This document shows, one piece after another, positions 1 through 8,365 of a stretch of DNA of 41,053 nt. The stretch is from Promethearchaeota archaeon (GTDB lineage: Archaea; Asgardarchaeota; Lokiarchaeia; Sigyniarchaeales; SOKP01): assembly GCA_020343655.1 (NCBI GenBank), contig CP070805.1, positions 2,019,145-2,060,197 on the forward strand, given 5' to 3'. The translations under genes were made by a program, and so were the position numbers. The notes beneath the pieces were generated by a model, which had not been told where the DNA came from, searched no databases, and saw nothing but the letters and a program-made list of their open reading frames with translations. Every line of letters starts with the position of its first letter. The stretch's first letter is position 1.

Positions 1-1086
1 TTAAAAAAGAAAAAAGGCTTGATCTCCCCTGAACTTATTGAGGTTAAAAATTTAATATTTATTAGCTATGCGACAAAAGATTCTGACTTATTTCAAATTC
101 CATTGATTAATGAAGTCTTAACAGCTTATCCGGAAATTGAAAATGTACTTTATTGGGAATCTGATATGCATGACGACATTTATGAGTATATGGATGACAA
201 TCTACAACTCTGCAAAGTATTTCTATTATTCTGTTCACAAACGTCATTAGTTTCAGATGCAGTTAAGATGGAATGGCGCTCTGCGTTAAAGCTAGACAAA
301 AAAATAATTCCAATCTTTATTAATCCAGAGGATATTCCTCCATTATTAACAACAAAATTAGGTGTACAGTTTGATACTAGCGAAGCTTATGATTCGATAG
401 AAAATATATATCAAATGATCTTGAAAAAATTAGAGATACCATCAACTCGACAATATTGTGATTACATTGTCCCTAAGACAATATCAAAAGACATTTTTGA
501 CCAAAAAATACAAATAATGAAAACTAAAGAACTTTACTTCGAAAACGATATGTTATTAGATCAAGTAGAAAGAGAACTAAGTTCTATTTTACAGAAGAAT
601 AATTTTCATATTGTAGAAAAAGAGTTAGATCCAATAAATTCAGAATTGAAAGGAATCAAAGGATTTGCAGAAGGTAAATATGATAAGCAAGAAATTGGAT
701 TAATAATAACTGTTCAAAAAGTGAGTGAAGGGAATAACCTTATCAAAATCATAGCCATGAGTAATAAAGAATGGATTGCTGTAGAAATTTTGAAAGATAT
801 TAATGTAAAATCAAATATCTTGAAAAGTACAAATGTACTTCTCCGCGAATATTCAGAAAAAATAGAAGCTGTAATGGAGAAAATTGCTGACCTCGAAGAA
901 TTTTTAACAAAAAATCTGGGTTCTGAATTAGATAAATTAAGAGAGGTATTAAATAAATATAATCGTGCTGAAATCTCTAGATCAGAATTAATAAAAAGTG
1001 GTGCTGATTTAATTGGCAAAAGCTTTTTAACCGCATTTATCAAGAAATACTTTTCAGAAGAGATCGATCAGCAAAGAAAGGAATAA
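1..1086 (+). CDS. TIR-domain protein, 5' end cut by window edge
   Basis: The reading frame is open from base 1; the first possible start inside the window is TTG at 19, but codons before it are also coding-like, so the gene probably begins upstream. Numbered from that TTG, residues about 11-135 form a TIR domain: a beta strand with FISYATKDSD (14-23), a central strand KVFLLFCS (66-73) and KMEWRSALK (83-91). Glu85 sits where TIR NADases carry their catalytic glutamate. The remaining ~220 residues hold a small alpha/beta region and a helical, probably coiled-coil tail (about 275-340). TIR domains act in NAD+ cleavage or in signalling assemblies; which applies here cannot be told. No immune-system partner is visible downstream. 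I am sure of the TIR fold and unsure of the function. Confidence 0.8.
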   Translation, partial: LKKKKGLISPELIEVKNLIFISYATKDSDLFQIPLINEVLTAYPEIENVLYWESDMHDDIYEYMDDNLQLCKVFLLFCSQTSLVSDAVKMEWRSALKLDKKIIPIFINPEDIPPLLTTKLGVQFDTSEAYDSIENIYQMILKKLEIPSTRQYCDYIVPKTISKDIFDQKIQIMKTKELYFENDMLLDQVERELSSILQKNNFHIVEKELDPINSELKGIKGFAEGKYDKQEIGLIITVQKVSEGNNLIKIIAMSNKEWIAVEILKDINVKSNILKSTNVLLREYSEKIEAVMEKIADLEEFLTKNLGSELDKLREVLNKYNRAEISRSELIKSGADLIGKSFLTAFIKKYFSEEIDQQRKE

Positions 1087-1221
1087 CCAATATACACATA
1101 AAAATTTTACAAGTTATTAACATTTAATAATTACTCTTTTATTTTTTTTCTAAAATTTTACAAAACTTTATTATTTCTATCTTAATTCTTCAAATTCAAA
1201 AAATAAAGTGCGTGAAAAGTT

Positions 1222-1770
1222 ATGCCAATTATAATACCAAGTCCCCATACTGGAAAAAAACCACAAATTCATGAATCTGTATATATTTCTCCCACTGCTG
1301 TTATTATTGGAGATGTAAAAATTGGAGAATTAAGCAATATTTGGTTTGGAGCGGTTTTAAGAGGGGATCAGGGTCAAATTAAAATTGGAGAGAATACAAG
1401 TATTCAGGAAAATGTTACAATTCATATGGAGAAGAGAACATCTGTTATAATTGGCTCAAAATGCATAATTGGACATCACGCGATGATCCATGGACCAGTA
1501 GAAATAGGAGACGGATGTTTAATTGGTATTGGGGCTAATGTATTACATAACACTAAATTGAACGATGGCTCAATGATCGCTGCTGGAGCTATAATTACTA
1601 ATAAAGAAGTACCTTCTAGGCAATTATGGGCTGGTATCCCAGCTAAATTGCTAAAAAATTTACCAGAAGAGGGAGATTTTATAGGTGCGAAAACTGCTGG
1701 TGAATATGCTAACAATGGTAAAATATTTAGAGAATTTTTTCAAGAGAACCCTGAACACTTTAAATTATAA
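1222..1770 (+). CDS. Gamma-carbonic-anhydrase-like left-handed beta-helix protein
   Basis: This 182-residue protein is built of hexapeptide repeats (residues about 15-130, pattern IGxxxxIG) followed by a C-terminal helix, the layout of the PaaY/YrdA/Cam family. The zinc ligands of gamma-carbonic anhydrases are in place: His68 (in VTIH), His85 and His90 (in IGHHAMIHG). The Arg47-Gly-Asp49 motif that forms a subunit salt bridge is also present. The acidic loop and proton-shuttle glutamate of Methanosarcina Cam are not evident, so it may be a carbonic anhydrase of the Cam-like CamH type, or a family member with another role. It is a cytosolic trimer by family. The ATG at 1222 follows a T-rich spacer; the gene stands alone and ends convergently with the E1-like gene. 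Confidence 0.85.
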   Translation: MPIIIPSPHTGKKPQIHESVYISPTAVIIGDVKIGELSNIWFGAVLRGDQGQIKIGENTSIQENVTIHMEKRTSVIIGSKCIIGHHAMIHGPVEIGDGCLIGIGANVLHNTKLNDGSMIAAGAIITNKEVPSRQLWAGIPAKLLKNLPEEGDFIGAKTAGEYANNGKIFREFFQENPEHFKL

Positions 1771-1794
1771 TTATTTCCTTTTTCATTAATTTGC

Positions 1795-2535
1795 CTATAT
1801 CGAACAAATACAATTTTCATTCTTTACAATCTCTATAATATTAAACCTTAAATCTATTAAATTAACCATTAGAACCTTATTTTCCAAGTTAGGTAGCCCT
1901 AAAACTGTTTTTATCACTTCTAGAGCTTCTAATGTTCCTAAAATCCCGGGAGTAACCCCAATTACAGGTAAGGGTCCTTCATCAGGAGGACTCTCAGGAG
2001 GGCTAGAAAAAACACATTGATAACAAGCGGTTTCTTTTGGATTGATTGTTATGATTTGACCATAGAAGTCCTTTATACCAGCAATTACACATCGTAAATT
2101 ATTGTCTACAGCAATTCTATTTACCAAAAATTTTGTTTTAAAATTATCACTACAATCAACTATAAAATCATATTTAGTTTCCCTTAAATATTTCTTCACG
2201 GAATTCTCATCAACGTAATCCTTATAAGTGTTGATCTGAACATCTGAATTAAGTTTTGATAATACTTCTTTTGCAGATTTGATCTTGTCTTCTCCGATTT
2301 GAGTTTCATTATAAAGTATTTGTCTTTGTAAATTTGAGATATCTAACACATCGTTATCAATAATAGTTAATTCGCTTATTCCCGCAGCAGTTAGATATAA
2401 TGAAAATGGCGAACCTAATCCTCCTGCTCCAATTTGTAATACCTTTATTTTAGAAAGTTTTTCTTGCCCTTCTTCTCCAATTAAAGGAGAAATGATTTGC
2501 CTAGAATATTTTTCTTTTTGATTTTCAGTTAAAAT
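1795..2535 (-). CDS. ThiF/MoeB/HesA-family E1-like adenylyltransferase, probable ATT start
   Basis: E1-like enzymes adenylate the C-terminal glycine of ubiquitin-fold sulfur carriers (MoaD, ThiS, SAMP). The family N-terminus (KYSRQI..IGEEGQEKL, then the GAGGLGS nucleotide loop and IDND) is encoded upstream of the first standard start, GTG at 2349. No ATG, GTG or TTG occurs in frame between 2349 and the upstream stop. An ATT at 2535 lies exactly where the family methionine belongs and 6 nt after AGGTGA, so I take ATT as the start, giving 246 aa. Later motifs are NLQRQI, VDCSDNF, a zinc pair CYQC and a C-terminal CIC. The segment PVIGVTPG replaces the stretch that holds the catalytic cysteine in ThiF, so it may adenylate without forming a thioester. 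The gene follows the Roadblock gene, whose stop codon lies within its Shine-Dalgarno. Confidence 0.85.
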   Translation of the reverse strand: MLTENQKEKYSRQIISPLIGEEGQEKLSKIKVLQIGAGGLGSPFSLYLTAAGISELTIIDNDVLDISNLQRQILYNETQIGEDKIKSAKEVLSKLNSDVQINTYKDYVDENSVKKYLRETKYDFIVDCSDNFKTKFLVNRIAVDNNLRCVIAGIKDFYGQIITINPKETACYQCVFSSPPESPPDEGPLPVIGVTPGILGTLEALEVIKTVLGLPNLENKVLMVNLIDLRFNIIEIVKNENCICSI

Positions 2536-2541
2536 TATATA

Positions 2542-2916
2542 TCACCTATTTAAAATTTTTTGAATATTTTTGATGCTCTCTTCAATTTCTATAAAAATAA
2601 GACCTAAATTAACATTATAATTTAATAAAACAACTATAATTGCTTTTTCATTAATTCCAAGAATTATCAATTGATTATCATTGAATTCTACTGTGAAATT
2701 ATTAATTTGTTCATTTTCTAGGGCTGATAATGCGGTTTCAATTCCACTGAACATAGTAGCAGCCATGGCAGCAAACTTTCTTTCATCAATATCTCTTGGT
2801 AATTTTGAAGAAATTAGTAATCCATTGCGATTTGCTATTGCCACACCAATAATTTCAGAAAAATCTTCCAATCTCTCAAGCTCTTTTTTAAGATTTTCGA
2901 ATATTAAGTTATCCAT
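2542..2916 (-). CDS. Roadblock/LC7-domain protein
   Basis: This 124-residue protein has the size and pattern of a single Roadblock/LC7 domain. A first helix (1-19) leads into a strand IIGVAIANRNGLLISSKLP (about 22-40), the long helix KFAAMAATMFSGIETALSAL (about 47-66), paired strands (FTVEFNDNQLIILGI, AIIVVLLN) and a final helix. Such proteins dimerise and serve as scaffolds or GTPase-activating partners of Ras/MglA-like small GTPases; they are numerous in Asgard archaea. No GTPase gene lies in this window, so its partner is unknown. ATG at 2916 is preferred; a TTG immediately before it is an alternative. It overlaps the translation signals of the downstream E1-like gene, which implies co-translation. 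Confidence 0.85.
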   Translation of the reverse strand: MDNLIFENLKKELERLEDFSEIIGVAIANRNGLLISSKLPRDIDERKFAAMAATMFSGIETALSALENEQINNFTVEFNDNQLIILGINEKAIIVVLLNYNVNLGLIFIEIEESIKNIQKILNR

Positions 2917-3039
2917 CAATTTTCATATTTGAATTTTAATTAAATTCTCTATAGTTGTTTATTATAAATGGAATTTACACTATAGGACTTAAAGTTAAAA
3001 AATTAGGCAATAATATTTAAAATTTTAGAATTAGATCAA

Positions 3040-3240
3040 TTATCTATAAAAAGATTTTTTTCCATAAAAAGCACGGGTTCTGTTTCTCCATGCAAATTTA
3101 CGTAATTTCGCTGTTTTTCCAAATCCACAACTTGCGCAAAATCTTTTTCGACGATGATAAGAATGATTGCCACATCGTCGACATGTTTTATGAGTTGCAG
3201 CTTTATTTTTCTTTCCCTTACTTGGAGTACCCTTTCCCAT
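3040..3240 (-). CDS. rpl37e: Large-subunit ribosomal protein eL37
   Basis: A 66-residue, strongly basic protein beginning MGKGTPSKGKKNK, the hallmark start of eL37. It carries a four-cysteine zinc site at Cys20, Cys23, Cys35 and Cys38 (CRRC and CASC). eL37 binds 23S rRNA in the archaeal/eukaryotic large ribosomal subunit and has no bacterial counterpart. It lies 33 nt downstream of the Sm-like gene on the same strand; this pair is a common archaeal gene arrangement, which supports both calls. Confidence 0.97.
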   Translation of the reverse strand: MGKGTPSKGKKNKAATHKTCRRCGNHSYHRRKRFCASCGFGKTAKLRKFAWRNRTRAFYGKKSFYR

Positions 3241-3273
3241 TCTTAGTCATACCTTGATTATATTTTTTCTTAT

Positions 3274-3582
3274 CTATCCCTCGTCGATCTCTTCCCTATG
3301 CATTAGTTTTTCTTCATTAGTTTGAGCGAAGATTAGCTTTTCGCGATCCTGCCCGATGAAAATTATCGAGGCGCCCCGGATTAGAACAGTTCCTAAATCT
3401 TTGCTTCGTTTTCCGCCTCGTCCGAAATAAATTTCTTTAGCATCTTTCACAATTAAATTCATATAATTATCAAATCTAACTAACTTCCCTGTAAGATAAG
3501 TATTCCAAATCTTTAATTTAATACGGACTGAATCCTTCAAAATAGCTTTACTTAGTGTTCGTGATATTGTAGGTTGAGACAT
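3274..3582 (-). CDS. Sm-like (LSm) RNA-binding protein
   Basis: The 102-residue product has the two-part Sm fold. Sm1 is around residues 18-48, with VRIKLK, LTGKLVRFDNYMNLIV and an acidic stretch, and Sm2 is around 62-77 (DLGTVLIRGASIIFIG; the RG is the Sm2 signature). The FDNYMN segment holds the RNA-contacting Asp/Asn residues. Archaeal LSm proteins form rings of six or seven subunits that bind U-rich RNA. A 24-residue tail rich in Lys and Glu follows the core, longer than minimal archaeal SmAP proteins. It is the first gene of a likely operon with eL37. Confidence 0.95.
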   Translation of the reverse strand: MSQPTISRTLSKAILKDSVRIKLKIWNTYLTGKLVRFDNYMNLIVKDAKEIYFGRGGKRSKDLGTVLIRGASIIFIGQDREKLIFAQTNEEKLMHREEIDEG

Positions 3583-3714
3583 CGAAATGAAATCTTCTTA
3601 AAATTATACTCTAATATGTTTTTAATAGAAGGATTAAATAAATATTTTTTTAAATATTTCAAGATTTTCAACTATAGGACATTAGGATAATAATTTAAAA
3701 TGTGTTAGTTAAAT

Positions 3715-4752
3715 ATGGTAAAAATCGCTTACTTTGATGCGGATGTTGTTAGTCCTGAAGAGATTTTTATGGCTGCTGGATTCACTCCTTTTAGACTTTT
3801 AGGAAATCCTGCAATTGAACATGACAAAGTTAATGAGCATGTACCTCCTACGCATTGTGTCTGGGCAAAAAATATACTTGAACAAGCAATAAGAGGGCTA
3901 AATCCTGAGATAAAGGGAGTTGTCACAAGCCATGGTTGCGATTGTACCAACCGAGAATTTGATATATGGGTTGAATCTGTTGAAATTGATTTCTTATTTT
4001 ATTTAAATGTGCCACTAAAGAGAGATAAGATTGCTTTAAATTTCTTTTTAAATGATCTTAAAGAGTTAGTTTACCAAATCGAAGATAGATTTAAAATTAA
4101 AATTCAGCCAGAAAAAATTAAAGAAGCCATCAAATTAAACAATCAAATTCGCAAATTATTAAAAGAAATCTCCGAATATAGAACCAAAATGATTTTAAAA
4201 GGATCAGAATTTCATGAATTAGTTAAATTGTCACAAACAAATGATAAAAAAAAAGTTTTGGATATTTTAAAAAAAAAATTGATGGAATTGAAAAACAAGA
4301 CTCGTTTTACTGAGAAGAAAATGAAACGGATATTACTTACTGGTTCAATTATTGATGATACAGAATTTTTAATATTTCTAGAAGATAAAGGATTTCAAGT
4401 TGTAGCAGATGATTTATGCATTGGGTCAAGATATTTCTGGAATACAATTGAGGAGGATAAAGATCCTATAGTTGCGATTGCCGAATATCATTTAAGTAAA
4501 CCGTTATATTCTACTAAAATGCCATCTTATGATCGATTTGAATTCTTGAAATTTTTAGCCGAGAAATATGAAGTAGATGGTATTATGAATATAGCTATGA
4601 AATTCTGTGAACCAATGCTTTATGATCATCCTTATATGAATAAAAAGTTTAAGGAATTGAAAATTCCATATATTTTTATAGAAATGTCATATAATAGAGA
4701 ACAATATAAACAACTTTCAACGAGATTCGAAGCTTTTGCTGAGATGATTTAA
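3715..4752 (+). CDS. 2-hydroxyacyl-CoA dehydratase / benzoyl-CoA reductase family subunit (smaller)
   Basis: This 345-aa protein matches the HgdB/FldC/BcrB-type fold: an N-terminal Rossmann-like part (IAYFDADVVSPEEIFMAAG), a helical middle with a lysine-rich stretch (about 120-205) and a second Rossmann-like half opening with RILLTGSI (205-212). Cysteines at 48 (PTHC), 75/77 (HGCDC), 235 (DDLC) and 298 (MKFCEP) include those that bind the [4Fe-4S] cluster in the family. These enzymes dehydrate 2-hydroxyacyl-CoAs or reduce aromatic CoA esters by one-electron chemistry. A start at 3715 follows a TATA-like AT stretch. It lies 11 nt before its partner. The substrate cannot be deduced. Confidence 0.85.
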   Translation: MVKIAYFDADVVSPEEIFMAAGFTPFRLLGNPAIEHDKVNEHVPPTHCVWAKNILEQAIRGLNPEIKGVVTSHGCDCTNREFDIWVESVEIDFLFYLNVPLKRDKIALNFFLNDLKELVYQIEDRFKIKIQPEKIKEAIKLNNQIRKLLKEISEYRTKMILKGSEFHELVKLSQTNDKKKVLDILKKKLMELKNKTRFTEKKMKRILLTGSIIDDTEFLIFLEDKGFQVVADDLCIGSRYFWNTIEEDKDPIVAIAEYHLSKPLYSTKMPSYDRFEFLKFLAEKYEVDGIMNIAMKFCEPMLYDHPYMNKKFKELKIPYIFIEMSYNREQYKQLSTRFEAFAEMI

Positions 4753-4763
4753 AGGTGAAGTAA

Positions 4764-6029
4764 ATGCCAGAAAAGAAAAGTAAAATGTTAAAAGCCACGC
4801 AGGGTCTAAAAAATGCTATGGGAAGACATTATTTAGCGATTGAACAAGCTTATCGTGACGGAAAACCGACAGCATGGGCTACTTCTGGATGTCCTGTCGA
4901 ACTTCTCTATGCTATGGATGTTCAACCAATGCTCCCCGAAAATTCTGCTACAATTTCAGCAGCTCAGAAGTATTCTCAAAAATTCATTGAATTAGCAGAA
5001 GAGGAAGGATTTTCTTATGATATGTGTAGTTATTTTAAAACAAATTTGGGAGCGGTAATGGAGGATGTAGATGTTTATAAAGGCGGTATTAGGAAACCTA
5101 CATTTATGTTATCGAGTGATGTTATCTGTGATACTCATAGCCATTGGTTCCAAGTTCAAGCAGAAAGATTTGGAGGTGTTCCCCACTATATTATCGATGT
5201 ACCTCATGTTGTAAGTAATACAAGTAAGAGACAATTAGATTACTTTAAGAAATATGTTCAAGAACAGATGTGGGAGCTTCTTGATTTTATTGAAACACAC
5301 ACAGGTAATAAAATTGATATGGAAAAAGCAAGGGAAGTAGCAGCTAATTCTTATGAACTAAGTGAGGTATGGAGAGATATTTATGAATTAAGAAAGAATA
5401 TACCTTCTCCAATTTCAACAAAAGATACTTTTGGAGGGCTTTTTCCACTGTTTACTATGCCTGGTTTGAGATCTCCAATCAACCTATACAAGAGAATGTA
5501 TAGAGAAGCTAAAACAAGAGTGGATGCTGGACAAGGAGCTCTTGAAAATGAAGAATTTAGGCTTATGTTTGAAGGGATACCTTTTTGGTATCAACTCAAA
5601 TATTTCGCAATGTTAGAACGATTCAATGCCATAATCGTTTATGAACCTTATACATTTGCATTTTCTAAGTTTTTCTCTAACCCATTTGAAGAATTTTCAA
5701 AAGAGCGCTTATTAAAAGATCCTATCGAATGCATGAGTGCATTAATGTTAAGTTTCTGGTATATTTTTGATCTTGAAACAAGAATAAAATGGTTTAAGGA
5801 AACAGTAAAAGATTGGAAGATCGATGGTGTCATTTTGCATAACAATGTATCTTGTAGACCAAACACAACAACTTTCTATGATTTAAAACGTCGATTGGGC
5901 GAAGAAGCAGATATTCCTTGCCTCATAATTGATTCAGACCAAAATGATCCAAGAAAATTTAATGAAGTTCAAGTAACTAATCAAATCGAGAGCTTTATTG
6001 AAATCCTTAGGAAAAGTAAGAGAGGATAA
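4764..6029 (+). CDS. 2-hydroxyacyl-CoA dehydratase / benzoyl-CoA reductase family subunit (larger)
   Basis: A 421-aa partner of the preceding gene, with SGCPVELLYAMDV (41-53) as the N-terminal family signature. Cys43, Cys88 and Cys122 are candidate cluster ligands, and the C-terminal half contains DGVILHNNVSCRP and CLIIDSDQNDPR, the second Rossmann-like domain. A Shine-Dalgarno AGGTGA lies 5-10 nt before ATG 4764. The two subunits would form the catalytic component; the ATP-hydrolysing activator (HgdC/BcrA-D type, with an ASKHA fold) is not in the window, so it must be encoded elsewhere. Family members also include the double-cubane cluster proteins, so a non-dehydratase redox role is possible. 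Confidence 0.87.
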   Translation: MPEKKSKMLKATQGLKNAMGRHYLAIEQAYRDGKPTAWATSGCPVELLYAMDVQPMLPENSATISAAQKYSQKFIELAEEEGFSYDMCSYFKTNLGAVMEDVDVYKGGIRKPTFMLSSDVICDTHSHWFQVQAERFGGVPHYIIDVPHVVSNTSKRQLDYFKKYVQEQMWELLDFIETHTGNKIDMEKAREVAANSYELSEVWRDIYELRKNIPSPISTKDTFGGLFPLFTMPGLRSPINLYKRMYREAKTRVDAGQGALENEEFRLMFEGIPFWYQLKYFAMLERFNAIIVYEPYTFAFSKFFSNPFEEFSKERLLKDPIECMSALMLSFWYIFDLETRIKWFKETVKDWKIDGVILHNNVSCRPNTTTFYDLKRRLGEEADIPCLIIDSDQNDPRKFNEVQVTNQIESFIEILRKSKRG

Positions 6030-6067
6030 TTTAATCTTTCTTTTAAGAGGTTCTTATATATTTTGTA

Positions 6068-7735
6068 TTATCGAAAAATTATTCCCTCAAGTGGTAATAA
6101 TTTGATATTTCCATCATAAGCGTTTGGATTTAAAGCTTTTCTATTAGATAATGTTGAAAAAACTAGTTTTGGTTTTTGAACTGGAGTTTTTAGTAATATC
6201 TCCTTATTTGAAAAATTTAAATAGATAAAAATTTCCTGTGTATCATGAATTCTTTTGTATGCTAAACATTTTTTATTTAATTTCCCGAGTTCAATAAACT
6301 CAAATATTCCCTCTTGTAGTGCGATGTTTTCTCTTCTAACTTTTAATAGTCTTTTATAACAATTTAGCAATGAACTAGGATCTCTCTCTTCTTTAGCAAC
6401 GTTAATTTCTTTATAATTATCTGAGACTTTTAACCAGGTCTTAGCATTAGGATTGGATGAGAATCCTGCATTAGGTTCTTTATTCCATTGCATGGGAGTT
6501 CTACATCTATCCCTTGTTAAAGAAAATCTCAATAGTTTTCCTGCTTGAGGAAATGGAAATTTTGAAAATCTGCGTCCTAATGGATCTTCACTTGTTTTTA
6601 AAGAAAATTTCACATCAGACATTCCAATTTCTTCTCCATAATATATATAAGGAACACCTCTCAAGGTTAGTTGCATCGTAGTAAGAATCTTAGCTTTATA
6701 TGGGTCATCTTTAAGACGAGAAATATATCTATCTCTATCATGATTTCCAAATACATATGTCGGTGTATACGGAACTGCTAGAGCTTTCTCGATTCTTGAA
6801 ATTATTTTTCTATATTTTTTAGCATTAAAAGGAATCGAGGTAAACTCAAATAAAAACACCATATGCAACCCATTGTTGTTTGGTCCATAATATTTCCTCA
6901 AATATTCAATAGGACCAAAAATTTCCCCAACTAAAAGTCTCTCTGGTTCATATTCTTCCATCAGTTTTCTTAATTCTATAGTAAATTCAAAAGTTTCGGG
7001 GCGATTTACGTCATATTTGTGATATTGGAAAAATGATGCTGGTTTATTATCAGGTAATGTTAAATTCCAAGTAAATGGATTATTCCTCAGCATTTTATCT
7101 TCATAAATCATATATAAGATATCCAATCGAAATCCATCTACTCCTTTATCTAACCAGAATCGCATAATATCGAACATTTCTTCTTTCACTTCTGAATTTC
7201 TATAATTTAAATCTGGTTGGAATGGTAAAAAGTGAAAATATACCCATTGGTCTGTATTTTTATAATATCGCCATGCTGAACCTCCGATAAGTGATTTCCA
7301 ATTATTTGGTGGTTTCTTCCCTCCAGGTTTTTTTCCATCACGCCATATGTACCAATCCCGTTTTGGATTATCTTTACTGGAAGCAGATTCTAAAAACCAA
7401 GGATGTTTATTTGAAGTATGATTAAGTACAAGATCTAAAACAATTTTCATATTTCTATCATGGATTTCTTTTACTAATTTATCAAAATCACTCATAGATC
7501 CATAAACTTGGTCAATTTTACGATAATTTGTTACGTCATATCCATGATCTTGTTGAGGAGATTCAAAAAAGGGACTAAACCATATCGTTTCTACTCCTAG
7601 TTCCTTCAAATAATCTAATTTTTCAATGATACCGGCAAGATCTCCAATTCCGTTTCCAGTGGAATCTTTAAAAGATAGAGGGTAAACTTGATAAACTACG
7701 GTTTTTTGCCACCATTCATAAGATTTTTCAACCAT
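6068..7735 (-). CDS. GH13 alpha-glucosidase (oligo-1,6-glucosidase-like)
   Basis: The 555-aa protein has all GH13 landmarks: KTVVYQVYPLSF at 11-22, GYDVTNY (65-71) and DLVLNHTS (101-108). The nucleophile is Asp205 (GFRLD), the acid/base Glu271 (LVGEIFG) and the transition-state stabiliser Asp333 (FGNHDRDR). A beta-sandwich C-terminal domain follows from about 475. No signal peptide is visible, so it acts in the cytoplasm on short alpha-glucosides such as maltose, isomaltose or trehalose-type sugars. Trehalose synthase-like relatives share these motifs and cannot be excluded. The length is normal for the family. It runs convergently with the dehydratase operon and stands alone. Confidence 0.93.
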   Translation of the reverse strand: MVEKSYEWWQKTVVYQVYPLSFKDSTGNGIGDLAGIIEKLDYLKELGVETIWFSPFFESPQQDHGYDVTNYRKIDQVYGSMSDFDKLVKEIHDRNMKIVLDLVLNHTSNKHPWFLESASSKDNPKRDWYIWRDGKKPGGKKPPNNWKSLIGGSAWRYYKNTDQWVYFHFLPFQPDLNYRNSEVKEEMFDIMRFWLDKGVDGFRLDILYMIYEDKMLRNNPFTWNLTLPDNKPASFFQYHKYDVNRPETFEFTIELRKLMEEYEPERLLVGEIFGPIEYLRKYYGPNNNGLHMVFLFEFTSIPFNAKKYRKIISRIEKALAVPYTPTYVFGNHDRDRYISRLKDDPYKAKILTTMQLTLRGVPYIYYGEEIGMSDVKFSLKTSEDPLGRRFSKFPFPQAGKLLRFSLTRDRCRTPMQWNKEPNAGFSSNPNAKTWLKVSDNYKEINVAKEERDPSSLLNCYKRLLKVRRENIALQEGIFEFIELGKLNKKCLAYKRIHDTQEIFIYLNFSNKEILLKTPVQKPKLVFSTLSNRKALNPNAYDGNIKLLPLEGIIFR

Positions 7736-7876
7736 ATTTTATTAAACATATATTTGTTTTAATATTTGATTGAATATCTATCAAAATATTTAGGTTGAGA
7801 ATAGAATGAAAGGGGATTCTCAAAAAGAAAGGAGATTAGCTTTATTTATAATGAATTAATTTAAGAAATTTACCAT

Positions 7877-8221
7877 TTAATTTGCTATTTTAACGTGAGC
7901 ATTCGGGGTTATTATTAAATATTGATCTCCAAGGCGTCCCATGCTTCCCCCATTTTCCCTTAAAAATGATTTTATATCCTCGATACCTCTTTTAAGCTCT
8001 GAAACATCAACATTTTCAAGGATTTCTTTCGCATTGATTATTAAAATTTTCCTTCCCAATAACTGTTTCTTTATATCTTCTACTTGAGTTATATTAGAGA
8101 AATCATATTTCTTTATTATAAAATTTTGAAGCAGTGAAGAGTATTCCTTTGAAAAACCCATAGTTTCTATTGGAGATCCCAATAAGTCATTATTATCTTT
8201 TTTTCCCCAAAACTTGCCCAT
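7877..8221 (-). CDS. sepF: SepF-like cell-division protein
   Basis: A 114-residue protein with the SepF core at about 36-112: ITQVEDIKKQLLGRKILIINAKEIL-type strands and helices, then IKSFLRENGGSMGRLGDQYLIITP ending in VKI. The double-glycine helix end and the LGDxxLIITP strand are characteristic. The N-terminus MGKFWGKKD fits the short membrane-binding segment that archaeal SepF uses to anchor FtsZ. SepF is the FtsZ membrane anchor in FtsZ-dividing archaea. FtsZ is not in the window. The gene is divergent from the nitroreductase gene, with about 145 nt between the two starts. Confidence 0.87.
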   Translation of the reverse strand: MGKFWGKKDNNDLLGSPIETMGFSKEYSSLLQNFIIKKYDFSNITQVEDIKKQLLGRKILIINAKEILENVDVSELKRGIEDIKSFLRENGGSMGRLGDQYLIITPNAHVKIAN

Positions 8222-8334
8222 ATTTAAAACCTCTTATACTCACCCTATTAATGATTCATATTAAACATAAATAGAAGAAATATCTAGATGAATACCGAAA
8301 TATTACGCAGAAAACTTTGTGTTTTAGGAAAAAT

Positions 8335-8342
8335 TTATATTA
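8335..8342 (+). promoter_or_regulatory. TATA box of the nitroreductase gene
   Basis: TTTATATT is centred 27-28 nt before the ATG at 8366, the spacing expected for an archaeal promoter giving a leaderless or near-leaderless mRNA. This favours 8366 over the in-frame upstream ATG at 8288, because a transcript from this box would not include 8288. Confidence 0.5.
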
Positions 8343-8365
8343 TGATATTTACCCATGTTTTAAAT

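Noticed and set aside
8288..8365. Upstream in-frame start of the nitroreductase gene
   Set aside because: A TATA box lies downstream of it at leaderless distance from ATG 8366, and the extra residues do not fit the family.
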